The notes: generated by a model not told the origin, from the letters alone. DNA of 64,000 bases from Ga0077555 sp050250755 (GCA_050250755.1 JBFWOB010000027.1:1-64000), one strand, 5' to 3'; shown: positions 25,179 through 34,642, numbered from the stretch's first letter. Numbers and translations are program-made.

Positions 25179-26117
25179 ATGAGCAAGACAGGGGCGACGT
25201 CTGTGCCCGATCCGCTACGACTCGCGTTTACCGATAGAGCGGACAGTGCGGTTTTAGCCAACTTCTACGAGGGCTATGATCAGGCCTTCGTGTTGCCTAA
25301 CGAAAAGGAGCCGGTCGAAGGGTTCCAATCTTGCCTCGACCTCAATCATGAGCCTGCCTACGGCCCCCTTGCCTCGCGCTATGGAGCGTATCGCGAGGTT
25401 GTTTTCACGGCGGAGGATCGGGAGACGGGCATGTTGGCCGGTGGGGGGAACTTCGTCGTTTTCTCGCACGCCCGCCCCTCGGATGCGCCAGTTCCTCCTT
25501 ATCGCACCATCCATTTGAGTTACGTTTACGTCAGACCTGCTTTTCGCCGACGCGGCTACTTGGACCGATTGGTCGGCATGGTCGATGGGCTCGCCACCGA
25601 GGTGCTGCCATACACGACTGGCGTGCCGTCGTTCGTCTTCATCGAACAGAATGATCCGTTGAAAATGTCTGCGGCGGCCTATGCCGAAGACACGGCGCAA
25701 ACGGGACTCGATCAGGTTGATCGCATTGGCGTATGGGCACGCCGCGGCGCGCGCATCCTCGATCTCGATTACGTCCAGCCGCCATTGTCCGCCCAGCACG
25801 CTCCGGACAGCACACTCGCGCTATGTGTGCTTCGGCCTGACTTGGGGACTGTCGAGGCCTGCGTCGTCTATCATCACATTCGGGCATTCTTTGCGATATC
25901 GGTGCTCAAGGGTGCGAATCCCTGCGGCGTGCCGGTGGCAAGGGATCAGATAGTGATGCTGGATCAGATGTGTCGGGCGAGCCAGAGTATCCGACTGCTC
26001 GATCCGATGTCCTGGGTGATCGGCCCCGGCCGGCGCCTCGGGGAGAATGCGTCACGTGTGCCGCTTGCAGGGGGGCTCAGAGCTGTGCTGTCAGCACCCT
26101 CTACGGGCTCGCGTTAA
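25179..26117 (+). CDS. GNAT-fold N-acyltransferase-like protein
   Basis: A 312-residue protein (ATG at 25,179; an alternative 5 codons upstream). The middle carries the acetyl-CoA signature VYVRPAFRRRGYLDRLV, close to the R/Q-x-x-G-x-G/A loop of GNAT enzymes, preceded by strand TIHLSY. The rest is not typical of any acetyltransferase I can name. It stands 32 bases before the 644-residue CorA-like gene, so the two probably form a two-gene unit. The substrate is unknown. Confidence 0.65.
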   Translation: MSKTGATSVPDPLRLAFTDRADSAVLANFYEGYDQAFVLPNEKEPVEGFQSCLDLNHEPAYGPLASRYGAYREVVFTAEDRETGMLAGGGNFVVFSHARPSDAPVPPYRTIHLSYVYVRPAFRRRGYLDRLVGMVDGLATEVLPYTTGVPSFVFIEQNDPLKMSAAAYAEDTAQTGLDQVDRIGVWARRGARILDLDYVQPPLSAQHAPDSTLALCVLRPDLGTVEACVVYHHIRAFFAISVLKGANPCGVPVARDQIVMLDQMCRASQSIRLLDPMSWVIGPGRRLGENASRVPLAGGLRAVLSAPSTGSR

Positions 26118-26149
26118 TTGAGATCCATCTCGGGGGAGAGGGGCGCGTA

Positions 26150-28084
26150 ATGGGGCCAGAGGGGGAGAGCCGCGACTACCAGCAGGCGGTCGACAAGACG
26201 ATGCATGCCACGCTGTCGCTCTATATTAACAGCGAGCGTATGGAGGAGGTGTTCAGTAATTGGAATCCCGAGACGCAGCGCCTGCTGCAGTCGCGGCAAA
26301 GGGAAACACGCCAGCTATCGCGTGCCATCGACCCTCTTTTCAATGACATCGCAATTCGCGATCGCAATGCCGTCGTCGAGGAGTTTCTGATCGATCTCGA
26401 CGGCGCGCGCTTCGTGGAGCCGGTTCGTATCACGGTTCCCGACCGGATCGCATGGGAGACGGAAGGTCAGCAGTTCGAAGCGAGGCTCGGGGGCGAGATC
26501 CAGAGAGAAGTGGCCGCACGCACATTCTGGTACGTCCACTCGAATGGCGCGCTGTCATTTCACATCAGCATGTTGCTGCAGTACGAGCATCGGCTGGCCG
26601 ACTTCTATTTTCTCTCGATGCTTCAAAAGCTGATGTTTCCAAAGGAGTTCGAGGCTGTCGGCGAAGTGAATGCAGCGATTTGCTCCGGACGGACGGGCGT
26701 CTGGGTACTCGATCATCCGACCGTGCGATGCCGTGCTGAAATTGCGGGCGACGAAGGACAGAATATCTTTGACGACGGCGGCGATTTCGGTTTCCGAGGC
26801 GACTTGCCCTTCTGGACATTTGTCCGAAGACTCACGTGCCGCCAGATTTCAATGCTGACTGCAGCAGCCGGTCTCAAGCACCGGGTTTCCCCTGTTGATG
26901 ACCGTGAGATCTGGCGTGCGCTTGTCGCCTGCGATGCCACCAGTTTTGTGGAGATCCCAGGTCTCAAGGCACCTCCAGCTCGATCGGTGTTCTTGCTGCT
27001 GGATCGAGAGTTTTTTGACCTCCTGCAGCCCGGCGCCCGTGACCGGCTTCGCGTGGGGGATCTCTACCGGCCACTGATACCCGCAGAGTCGAAACGGAAT
27101 GCCACCGTGGTACTCGATATCCCGGCGATTGAGGCGGTGCTCGACGGCGCACCGGCGGGAATGGACGTCCGCTATTATTTTCTTTCGGGCTTCTTCCAGA
27201 ACATTATCGATTTTCTCAACCAGGACGTGTCCGAGTTGCGGGACGGCACCGATCCCGTCTTTCCAAGAACCGCCGAGCAGCAAGACGAGGCACTGTTCAT
27301 ACGTTTCGCGAACAGCCGCAGCCTCTTCCAGGTCGTTGCCTCATCCCGAAGCCTCGAGGTTGGCAACGATTATATCGGCACCTGCCCCTATCTTTTTCTC
27401 GTGCACCTGATGGCATTGCATAACGAGTATCTCGTTCAGCGTTACGAGGGCGAGATTGCGTCCCTGCAAATGCGTTGCGATGCACCCTCGCTGACGCGGC
27501 TTGGCAATCTTCGCTCATTGCTTGCAGCGATGTCGAAGGAAGCTGGAGGCGGCGCAGCGGTTCCGGCCCGCGAGATCCAGAAAGCCACTGCCGAGTTCTA
27601 TCAATTTCGTCTCAAGGCTTTCACGTTCTTCAAGCGTCACCTCTATGACAATACGCTGCGCTACGATACCGAACGGGACCTGTTCGATGAGTTGCAACGT
27701 ATCCGCGGCGTCGCAACACGGCTCGCGCGTTGTGACGGAATCGTGGATGGGCTCGATCGCACCATCAAGGACCTCGAGGACGACAAGCGGTACAGGGATC
27801 AGGCCGAAGCCAGAAAGGCCGAGGGCCGACTGGCGAAACTTCTGGGGGTGGTGGGATTTTTCGGCATCGCCCAAGCGTCGTTCCAGGCGGTCGATACGTA
27901 TCGGCAAATCTTCGAGGGCAATACGCCAAAGTGCGACATAGCCAAGGTATTTGAAGCAAGCCCTTGCACACGCGCGACGTATGCGGACATGACCTCGCTG
28001 CTCGTACTCTTTGGTACGGCGGCAGGTATGGTCATTGTAATCTACTTCTTGATACGGCTGGCGTTTACGCCGCGTGATGAATGA
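26150..28084 (+). CDS. Large protein with C-terminal two-helix membrane anchor (CorA-like topology)
   Basis: A 644-residue protein starting at the ATG at 26,150, which has GGGGGAGAGG about ten bases before it. The first 480 residues are soluble with mixed secondary structure; then comes a long helical arm (about 510-590, YDTERDLFDELQRIRG...DGLDRTIKDLEDDKRY) and two hydrophobic helices (LAKLLGVVGFFGIAQASFQ and MTSLLVLFGTAAGMVIVIYF) at the end. That arm-plus-two-helices layout recalls CorA magnesium channels, but the GMN signature of CorA is missing. I do not recognise the family. The preceding GNAT gene is its likely partner. Confidence 0.6.
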   Translation: MGPEGESRDYQQAVDKTMHATLSLYINSERMEEVFSNWNPETQRLLQSRQRETRQLSRAIDPLFNDIAIRDRNAVVEEFLIDLDGARFVEPVRITVPDRIAWETEGQQFEARLGGEIQREVAARTFWYVHSNGALSFHISMLLQYEHRLADFYFLSMLQKLMFPKEFEAVGEVNAAICSGRTGVWVLDHPTVRCRAEIAGDEGQNIFDDGGDFGFRGDLPFWTFVRRLTCRQISMLTAAAGLKHRVSPVDDREIWRALVACDATSFVEIPGLKAPPARSVFLLLDREFFDLLQPGARDRLRVGDLYRPLIPAESKRNATVVLDIPAIEAVLDGAPAGMDVRYYFLSGFFQNIIDFLNQDVSELRDGTDPVFPRTAEQQDEALFIRFANSRSLFQVVASSRSLEVGNDYIGTCPYLFLVHLMALHNEYLVQRYEGEIASLQMRCDAPSLTRLGNLRSLLAAMSKEAGGGAAVPAREIQKATAEFYQFRLKAFTFFKRHLYDNTLRYDTERDLFDELQRIRGVATRLARCDGIVDGLDRTIKDLEDDKRYRDQAEARKAEGRLAKLLGVVGFFGIAQASFQAVDTYRQIFEGNTPKCDIAKVFEASPCTRATYADMTSLLVLFGTAAGMVIVIYFLIRLAFTPRDE

Positions 28085-28107
28085 ACCTCGCGGGACATTC
28101 CAAACGG

Positions 28108-28144
28108 AATCGAGCCAACGCCGCGATTGGACGTTGGCTCGATT
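28108..28144. terminator. Bidirectional terminator hairpin
   Basis: AATCGAGCCAACG pairs perfectly over 13 bases with CGTTGGCTCGATT across an 11-base loop. It lies between the ends of two convergent genes (28,084 and 28,184). Confidence 0.8.
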
Positions 28145-28183
28145 CATGTTCACTCGTTTTCCAAGTCAAAAAGCGTAACGGAT

Positions 28184-28873
28184 CTAAGCGCTGGATTGCG
28201 ACGCCTCGGCGGCGATTTTCGGCAAGGCATCTTGCCAGACTTCCGGCGGCTGCGCGCCGGAGACGCCGTACTTGTCGACCAGCAGAAAGAACGGGACGCC
28301 GCGAATGCCCATTCGGATGCCCGCATCCTCCAGGTCGAGCACGGCCTCGAGCGTGTGTTCCGCCTCCAGAGCGGCCTTTGCCGCCTTGGCATCGAGACCG
28401 GCTTCCTTCGCGATGGCCACCAGCACATCCTGCTTGCCGATATCGCGGCCCTCCTCGAAGTAACCTTCGAAGAGACGATTGACGATCTCGTTTTGCGCCT
28501 CGCGTCCTTCTCGGCCCGCCTGCCAGATCAGACGGTGAGCGAGGCGGGTGTTGGGAGTCCGCTGCATCTTGTCAAAAGCGAACGCAATCCCGACCTCACG
28601 CCCAGTTTCTGCCATCTGCATGTCGAGTTGATGTGCCTTTTCCGCTCCGAATTTCGCGGCGCGATATGCCGCGCGCTCCATGCCCTGGTCGGGCATGTCC
28701 GGATTGAGCTCGAAAGGACGCCACGAGATCTCGATACGCTCGGGCATCTCCGGAGCGGCGAGAGCAGCCTCGAAACGTCGCTTGCCGATATAGCACCAGG
28801 GGCAAATCACATCGGAGTAGATCGTGACCGGGATGGCAACGCCGTGGCCACTGGGGTTGTCTGCATCAGTCAT
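28184..28873 (-). CDS. FrnE-like DsbA-family oxidoreductase
   Basis: A 229-residue cytoplasmic protein with the thioredoxin-fold active site DVICPWCYIGKRRFE near residue 20, an inserted helical domain, and the cis-Pro loop GVPFFLLVDKYGVSGAQPP near the end. This is the FrnE/DsbA family of 2-hydroxychromene isomerase-like dithiol oxidoreductases; members are tied to polyketide-type and oxidative-stress metabolism, without one fixed substrate. The ATG at 28,873 fits the family length; the open frame continues upstream but its codons look non-coding. Confidence 0.88.
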   Translation of the reverse strand: MTDADNPSGHGVAIPVTIYSDVICPWCYIGKRRFEAALAAPEMPERIEISWRPFELNPDMPDQGMERAAYRAAKFGAEKAHQLDMQMAETGREVGIAFAFDKMQRTPNTRLAHRLIWQAGREGREAQNEIVNRLFEGYFEEGRDIGKQDVLVAIAKEAGLDAKAAKAALEAEHTLEAVLDLEDAGIRMGIRGVPFFLLVDKYGVSGAQPPEVWQDALPKIAAEASQSSA

Positions 28874-29145
28874 CAGCTGAGCCTCCTTCTTCGTGCGTCG
28901 GAGCAAAAATGCGCCACCACGGCTGAGAGAGCCTATCCGAGGGTGACAGCGTGTGTCGAGTGCATGAACTGCGCACAATAGACTGGAACGTCGGTTCACC
29001 GGTGCGAGTTGCACGGCGCTGCCAAGTCTCGAAGATCGTTAGTCGGCGCTGAACGGTTGACCTTGCCCAACGCGCGCCATTTCATGACAAGCTTCGTAGA
29101 GATGTCTCGGAGCCATTTGACCGGGACAGATGGCAACGAGCGGGT

Positions 29146-29532
29146 GTGCGTTTGATCAGACGATGGATCCTGGTGCCGGTCGGATGTATCGCAACTGTGC
29201 TCGCGGTTGCCGGCGTCGTGCTGCCGGGCTTGCCGACGACGCCGTTTCTATTGGTGGCACTGTGGGCGTTTGCGAGATCCAGCGACGCATTGAACGAGCG
29301 CCTGCATCGCATTCCGCTGCTGAGGCATGCTTTGGCGGAGGCGCACCGCTTCGAGGAGCGCCGCGCCGTGCGTCCGGCGGTAAAATGGACTGCGGTGTCG
29401 GTCGCCTGGGCATCGGTCGTCGTCACGGCCGTCTCTACCCGTTGGGGCAGTCCTTATCTTCTCGCGAGCGTTGCGTTGGCCGCGATCGCCGCGACGCTCT
29501 TCATGTGGTGGATTCCGAGCGATCGGGCGTGA
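29146..29532 (+). CDS. DUF454/YbaN-family inner-membrane protein
   Basis: A 128-residue protein from a GTG start at 29,146. Three membrane helices and the short family motif VVLPGLPTTPFLLVALWAFARSS are seen near the N-terminus, followed by a cytoplasmic loop with the NERLHRIPLLRHAL helix. It is the DUF454 (YbaN) family of small inner-membrane proteins of unknown role. It stands alone, between the leftward FrnE-like gene and the reductase gene. Confidence 0.85.
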   Translation: MRLIRRWILVPVGCIATVLAVAGVVLPGLPTTPFLLVALWAFARSSDALNERLHRIPLLRHALAEAHRFEERRAVRPAVKWTAVSVAWASVVVTAVSTRWGSPYLLASVALAAIAATLFMWWIPSDRA

Positions 29533-29666
29533 TGCCTCGTCGGCCAGACCGAAGCGTGGGGGGCCAAGCGACGCGGGTATTGTCGCGCCGAGCCTTTCGA
29601 TTTCGCCGGCCAGATGCCATGCTTCGAACGGTGGTCAATCTCGACGATCGTGGAGGACAATGCAGC

Positions 29667-30674
29667 ATGCCCACACACCGGCAGTTCATTTACGTGCGTG
29701 AGCCTGAGGGCATGCCGGATGCCGCGTGCTTCCGGCTGATCGAGGCGCCGACGCCTGAGCCAGCCGAGGGGCAGGTTTTCGTGCGCACGCATTACCTTTC
29801 GGTCGATCCCTACTTCCGTCGCATGATGGGCGGTGGGCACGGCCAGTACGCCAATCCGCTGAAGATCGGCGACGTCATGGTTGGTCGTGGCGTCGGTGTC
29901 GTTGTCGACAGCCGTCATCCAGATTTTTCTCCGGGTGACGGTGTGCAAAGCGAATTCGGCTGGCGCGAGTATGTCGTCCTCGACGGAAAGGGTCTCCGGA
30001 AGCTGCCGGCGGATCTTCATCCGATGTCGCTTGGCCTTGGTCTCATCGGTCAGTCGGGAGCGACTGCGCTGGTTGGCCTGGAGGATATTGCGGGGATTCG
30101 CAGTGGGGAAACCGTGATCGTCTCGGCGGCGGCCGGTGCTGTCGGGAGCGCCGTCGGGCAGATCGCGCGCATCAAGGGTTGTCGCGCGATCGGCATAGCG
30201 GGCGGTCCAGAGAAGTGCCGGCACATCGTCGCCGATTTAGGCTTCGATGCCTGCATCGACTACAAAGCGGGGCCGATCGATGCCGCACTCGCAGAGGCTG
30301 CGCCGGAAGGGATCGACATCTATTTCGACAATGTCGGTGGTGACATTCTCGACGCGGTGCTTCCCTACTTGAGACAGAACGGACGGATTCCGATTTGCGG
30401 GCAGATTTCGCAATACAACTCCAGCGAGCCTCGAGGTCTTCGCAACATTGGTGCGTTGCTGAACAAATGCGCGATGATGCAAGGGTTTCGCATCGGTAAC
30501 CATTTAGCACGGCGAGATGAGGCTCTGGACCAACTCATGGTCTGGTACCGTGACGGGCGCTTGCGGTATCGCGAAACAGTCGCTGAGGGCCTTGAGCAGG
30601 CACCGGCTGCCTTCATCAACATGCTGTCCGGCGGCAATATCGGAAAGCAAGTCGTGCGTCTCGTCAGCGGTTGA
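29667..30674 (+). CDS. CurA-type NADP-dependent oxidoreductase
   Basis: A 335-residue medium-chain dehydrogenase/reductase without the zinc ligands. The N-terminal catalytic domain has DPYFRRMMGG; the Rossmann motif is AAAGAVGSAVGQIARIKGC, followed by FDACIDYK and YFDNVGGDILDAVL. This is the leukotriene-B4 12-hydroxydehydrogenase/curcumin-reductase (CurA) family, which reduces alkenal or alkenone double bonds with NADPH. GGAGGAC lies about nine bases before the ATG. The frame stays open for 180 codons upstream, but that part is antisense-like and overlaps the DUF454 gene. Confidence 0.88.
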   Translation: MPTHRQFIYVREPEGMPDAACFRLIEAPTPEPAEGQVFVRTHYLSVDPYFRRMMGGGHGQYANPLKIGDVMVGRGVGVVVDSRHPDFSPGDGVQSEFGWREYVVLDGKGLRKLPADLHPMSLGLGLIGQSGATALVGLEDIAGIRSGETVIVSAAAGAVGSAVGQIARIKGCRAIGIAGGPEKCRHIVADLGFDACIDYKAGPIDAALAEAAPEGIDIYFDNVGGDILDAVLPYLRQNGRIPICGQISQYNSSEPRGLRNIGALLNKCAMMQGFRIGNHLARRDEALDQLMVWYRDGRLRYRETVAEGLEQAPAAFINMLSGGNIGKQVVRLVSG

Positions 30675-30843
30675 TCCATCCAGCACGACAAGGACGAGCT
30701 TAGCCCGCAATGGCCCAATGGAGTCAGGTGGCTGCCGCCCGGCGCTCCGCTCCATCCATTTGATGTGCTCAAAGAATATTCACGGTGCCTAAAATATAGG
30801 CTATGACCACCTGTCTTGAAACTCAAAGTGGAATGCGCTTCAC

Positions 30844-32193
30844 GTGGTTCATATCGACGAAAAGTTGGTCCCGATTCTTGCCGAAGTCGTCAGCAGGAAT
30901 GGAGGCGAAGAAGAGTTCCATCAGGCCGTGCGGGAAGTACTTGCAAGTCTCGGCCGCGTCATAGCCAAACATCCACGCTATGCAGATAAGGCGCTGATCG
31001 AGCGGCTTTGCGAGCCGGAGCGCCAGATCATCTTCCGCGTCCCCTGGACGGACGATTGTGGCCAGGTCCGGATCAATCGCGGTTTCCGGGTTCAGTTCAA
31101 CTCGGCGCTCGGCCCCTACAAGGGTGGCTTGCGGTTTCATCCGTCGGTCAACGTGGGCATCATCAAATTTCTTGGCTTCGAGCAGACGTTCAAGAACGCT
31201 CTGACCGGCATGCCGATCGGCGGCGGGAAGGGTGGCTCCGACTTCAATCCTCGCGGCCGATCCGATAGTGAAATCATGCGCTTTTGTCAGTCGTTCATGA
31301 CAGAGCTGCATCGGCACCTCGGCGAGTACACGGACGTGCCGGCGGGTGATATCGGTGTCGGCGGTCGCGAGATCGGCTTCATGTTCGGGCAGTACAAGCG
31401 CCTGACCAACCGTTACGAAGCTGGCGTTCTTACCGGCAAGGGGCTCGCATACGGCGGATCGCAGGCGCGGACCGAGGCGACGGGCTATGGGGCCACATAC
31501 TTTGTTCAACGCATGCTGGAAACGCGGAAGACCTCGTTCGAGGGTCGCAACGCGGTCGTCTCTGGTGCCGGTAATGTCGCTATATACACTATGGAGAAGA
31601 TCGCCACGTTCGGCGGGAAGGTCGTGGCGTGCTCTGACTCGAATGGTTATGTGGTCGATCCTGAAGGCATAGACCTCGAGCTCGTCAAGAACATCAAGGA
31701 AGTCCAGCGTGAACGCATTTCCGAGTACGCCCGGATCAAAGGGGGCGGTGTGCGTTACGTTGAGGGCGGATCCATCTGGGATGTGCCATGCGATATCGCC
31801 ATGCCCTCAGCGACGCAGAATGAGCTGACCGGCAAAGATGCTGAAAGGTTGGTCCGCAACGGCGTGATAGCAGTTGGCGAGGGGGCCAATATGCCGAGCA
31901 CGCCCGAGGCGGTGGACGTCTTCCAGAAGGCTGGCGTGCTGTTTGCTCCCGGCAAGGCGGCAAATGCGGGTGGTGTCGCGACCTCGGCTCTGGAGATGCA
32001 GCAAAACGCCGTGCGCGACTGCTGGACATTCGAGGAAACCGAAGCGCGGCTCGCGCAGATCATGCGCGACATTCACGATCGGTGCGCGGAAACGGCCGAG
32101 ACGTATGGAGCACCGGGGGACTACGTCCTGGGCGCCAACATCGCGAGCTTCGTTCGCGTCGCTGATGCGATGGAAGCACTGGGCGTAATTTAG
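30844..32193 (+). CDS. gdhA: NADP-specific glutamate dehydrogenase
   Basis: A 449-residue protein, the usual length of hexameric bacterial GdhA. Seen are PMGGGKG-type substrate loop (IGGGKGGSDFNPRG), the family signature LRFHPSVNVGIIKFLGFEQ and the Rossmann fold AVVSGAGNVA, then CDIAMPSATQNEL. It aminates 2-oxoglutarate with ammonia and NADPH. The start is a GTG; the family N-terminus (VHIDEKLVPILAEV) begins right after it. A stable hairpin follows the stop. Confidence 0.95.
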   Translation: MVHIDEKLVPILAEVVSRNGGEEEFHQAVREVLASLGRVIAKHPRYADKALIERLCEPERQIIFRVPWTDDCGQVRINRGFRVQFNSALGPYKGGLRFHPSVNVGIIKFLGFEQTFKNALTGMPIGGGKGGSDFNPRGRSDSEIMRFCQSFMTELHRHLGEYTDVPAGDIGVGGREIGFMFGQYKRLTNRYEAGVLTGKGLAYGGSQARTEATGYGATYFVQRMLETRKTSFEGRNAVVSGAGNVAIYTMEKIATFGGKVVACSDSNGYVVDPEGIDLELVKNIKEVQRERISEYARIKGGGVRYVEGGSIWDVPCDIAMPSATQNELTGKDAERLVRNGVIAVGEGANMPSTPEAVDVFQKAGVLFAPGKAANAGGVATSALEMQQNAVRDCWTFEETEARLAQIMRDIHDRCAETAETYGAPGDYVLGANIASFVRVADAMEALGVI

Positions 32194-32210
32194 TCGCTCC
32201 ACAGTGCAGA

Positions 32211-32242
32211 GAAATGGACCGGCTTAGAGACCGGTTCATTTC
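32211..32242 (+). terminator. Hairpin after gdhA
   Basis: GAAATGGACCGG pairs with CCGGTTCATTTC (one G-U) around an eight-base loop, 17 bases after the gdhA stop. A U-tract is lacking, so it may act only as a transcript stabiliser. Confidence 0.65.
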
Positions 32243-32430
32243 CTTCGTGAATCCAATCGCATTCCCAAGAGCGCGAGTGCGGTTGTTTGAGCTGTCGAAC
32301 AGCACGTGGTTGCGTTGCGTGGATGTCAGCGTTCGACACTACCTTTCCTGCGCATGAGGAACCGCTAAGCCGACATCGCGTTCCGGAATCGACACAGATC
32401 GTCAATACGCGAACTTGAGGTCGGAACCGG

Positions 32431-32781
32431 ATGGACTTCAAATATTTTGCTCTTGCTGGCTTAGCCGGGGTCGCCTTGATTGGAACGGCGTTGGCGCAAA
32501 ACAACTCCGAGCCTCAACAGCCGAGTCCGGCCGAACCTAAAAAGACGATACCCGAGAAGATTGCTCCTCCTGAAAAGAGTGTTCCAGAAAGAAAATCGCC
32601 TGGCGGTAACGCGAACGAGCCTCTGGGCGACAGGTTGAACCGCACGGATGGCGTCGTTCGGCCGCCGGAAAATATCGATCCCAAGGTCCAGGTCCCCGCT
32701 CCGGTTCCCGACCCGGGGACGACTCGCGTCATCCCACCGCCGGGAAGTCCCGGAAATCCGTCGCCGGTACGCCCGAAGTAG
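32431..32781 (+). CDS. Secreted Pro/Lys-rich small protein
   Basis: A 116-residue protein with a signal peptide (YFALAGLAGVALIGTALAQ) followed by a low-complexity chain rich in Pro, Glu, Lys and Gly (repeats of PEK/PERK and PPG), with no Cys and no domain. Such chains are extended and possibly cell-wall or matrix associated. No function can be proposed. It stands alone upstream of tRNA-His, which is on the other strand. Confidence 0.65.
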   Translation: MDFKYFALAGLAGVALIGTALAQNNSEPQQPSPAEPKKTIPEKIAPPEKSVPERKSPGGNANEPLGDRLNRTDGVVRPPENIDPKVQVPAPVPDPGTTRVIPPPGSPGNPSPVRPK

Positions 32782-32884
32782 ACCATTGTGACGAGATCGT
32801 CGGCTTGCCCGATGCAGCGGCGAGCGCGCGAGCAGTCAAATCTTCTGGTATGGGTTCAGGAGCGACCCAAGGTCCTGATTTTGT

Positions 32885-32961
32885 TGGTACCGCCTCCCCG
32901 GATCGAACGGGGGACCTCTAGATCCACAATCTAGCGCTCTAACCATCTGAGCTAAGGCGGC
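32885..32961 (-). tRNA. tRNA-His (GTG)
   Basis: A complete 77-base cloverleaf on the minus strand, with CCA encoded. Acceptor GCCGCCT pairs with AGGCGGT (G1-U72), D-arm GCTC...GAGC, anticodon loop TTGTGGA (GTG), T-arm CCCCG TTCGATC CGGGG. The base after the acceptor is A73 and the base before G1 is T, so the G-1:C73 pair that marks tRNA-His in most bacteria is missing. That is the alphaproteobacterial form. Confidence 0.97.
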
Positions 32962-33137
32962 ACGCTTGTCGCCGGCGCGGACAACAGGGCCGCGCGGCTG
33001 AGCCCCTTATTGCAGGCACCGAGGCTCACTCGTCAAGGCCGAAGCGGTGCTGCTAGCGCCATAATGCTGCCCCGAGACATCTCGTACCTCCCAGCAGCGG
33101 CGTGAGCCGCCTGTAGACCGGTCATCGAGGGGGAAGC

Positions 33138-33818
33138 ATGTCAAAGTCAGCCGTGTGGACTCGGGCGGGTGCTGTGGTGGCAACCTTGCTCGTTGTTCCT
33201 ACCGCAGTGGAGCCGGCCCTTGCGCAATCGGGTGGCACGAGCGAAGCCGTCTCGCCGCTCAAACTCGTCGAGCTTACCCCTGAGGAAAAGGCAGAGCGCG
33301 ACGCTCGCAAAGCTTGCAAAGTGCGTATCTGCGCCGCCTTCCATAATCGCAAGTCCGAGGCGTCGGATGTCACCTGCAGCGTCCTCAAGTCATGGCGCAA
33401 GGAGCAACTCAGCAAGATGCTGGAGAAAGCGAAGGTGTCCTGGCCGTGGGGACGGATCCAGTGCACCGCGGACGTCAAATTGAAGGGCGATATGCTTGTG
33501 AAGGCGCTGATGGACGATCGCTACCAGGCAAAGCTTGATACCCACAAGGTCGCCTGCAAGGTCGAGCGGGAGAAGGGCGAGCCGTCGGAGATCAAATTCG
33601 AGTTTACGCCCGACGTAACATTCGAGAAGGGTAAGGCTGTCAAGGCGACGCTCAACTGGGGCAAGATCGAAGCACCGACCTTGATCAAAGGCGCTATGTG
33701 GACCGCGACAGCGACCGACAACACATTTCACGTTCTGCAGAGCACATTGGTTCAGGACATCAACGACTTCATTGGCCCGCGCTGTGACGAGGTGAAAGCG
33801 GACTGGGTCGGTAAGTAA
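33138..33818 (+). CDS. Periplasmic protein of unknown function
   Basis: A 226-residue protein with a signal peptide ending in ALAQS at about 31 and four or more Cys (C56, C61, and two pairs later) that could form disulfides in the periplasm. The middle and C-terminal parts read as a single beta-rich domain (KFEFTPDVTFEKGKAVKATLNWG). I know homologues from Hyphomicrobiales but no function. It has its own start with GAGGGGGAAGC just upstream. Confidence 0.7.
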   Translation: MSKSAVWTRAGAVVATLLVVPTAVEPALAQSGGTSEAVSPLKLVELTPEEKAERDARKACKVRICAAFHNRKSEASDVTCSVLKSWRKEQLSKMLEKAKVSWPWGRIQCTADVKLKGDMLVKALMDDRYQAKLDTHKVACKVEREKGEPSEIKFEFTPDVTFEKGKAVKATLNWGKIEAPTLIKGAMWTATATDNTFHVLQSTLVQDINDFIGPRCDEVKADWVGK

Positions 33819-33958
33819 AGCTGGGCTGACGCCCTTCGTCTTTCGCGTAAGACCTTCCGCTTTCCGATACCAACCGGCCCGGATTCCCTATGACAGTCAC
33901 TCTCTCGATCTGCTAGCAGTATCGGCACGTTTCTAGGGACCGGAAGGAGCGCTGATTC

Positions 33959-34642
33959 ATGGCTTATGTGTTCGATCCGCCGCGCCAGGCGGCTTTGCCC
34001 ATCCGCGGCAGCGATAAATTGTTTCCCGTACACCGCGTTTATTGCATTGGACGCAACTATGCCGAGCATGCGCGCGAGATGGGGCACGATCCGAACCGTG
34101 AGCCTCCGTTCTTCTTTCAAAAGAACCCCGACAACCTGCGCACCGACGGCAAGTTTCCCTATCCATCCTGCACGAGCGACGTCCACCATGAGATCGAGAT
34201 GATCGTGGCGCTGAAGTCCGGCGGTCGCGACATCAAGGCTGGGACGGCCCTTGACCACGTCTTCGCATACGGCGTTGCGCTCGACATGACGCGGCGGGAT
34301 CTGCAAGGCGAAGCCAAGAAACTCGGTCGTCCATGGGAGGTCGGCAAAGCTTTCGAATATTCCGCACCCTCGACGGCGCTGGTTCTCGCAAGCGAGGTGG
34401 GACATCCGGCGAAAGGAGCCATCTGGCTCGAGGTCAATGGTGAGCGCCGCCAGTCAGGCGATTTGGCTCAGATGATCTGGGATGTTCCTGGTCAGATCGC
34501 CTTTATCTCAAGCCTGTTCGAACTGCGCGCGGGCGACGTGATCATGACAGGCACGCCCTCTGGAGTAGGGGCCGTGGTGAAAGGCGACCGGCTGCTCGGA
34601 CATGTCGACGGCGTCGGCGATCTGGACGTGGAGGTCGTCTAG
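33959..34642 (+). CDS. Fumarylacetoacetate hydrolase-family protein
   Basis: A 227-residue protein with the FAH fold markers: CIGRNYAEHAREMG near the start, the metal ligands in HHEIEMIVALKSGG (Glu-x-Glu) and FAYGVALDMTRRDLQ (Asp), and MTGTPSGVGAV at the end. Size and motifs fit fumarylpyruvate hydrolase or acylpyruvase, which cleave C-C bonds in the gentisate and related pathways with Mg or Mn. No gentisate genes are nearby, so the exact substrate is open. A strong terminator follows. Confidence 0.9.
   Translation: MAYVFDPPRQAALPIRGSDKLFPVHRVYCIGRNYAEHAREMGHDPNREPPFFFQKNPDNLRTDGKFPYPSCTSDVHHEIEMIVALKSGGRDIKAGTALDHVFAYGVALDMTRRDLQGEAKKLGRPWEVGKAFEYSAPSTALVLASEVGHPAKGAIWLEVNGERRQSGDLAQMIWDVPGQIAFISSLFELRAGDVIMTGTPSGVGAVVKGDRLLGHVDGVGDLDVEVV

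Noticed and set aside
25970..26149. Extension of the CorA-like gene to 704 residues
   Set aside because: It runs inside the GNAT gene; the ATG at 26,150 has a purine-rich ribosome site.
29130..29666. N-terminal extension of the CurA-type reductase to 514 residues
   Set aside because: It overlaps the DUF454 gene in another frame and the family starts at 29,667 behind a strong GGAGGAC.
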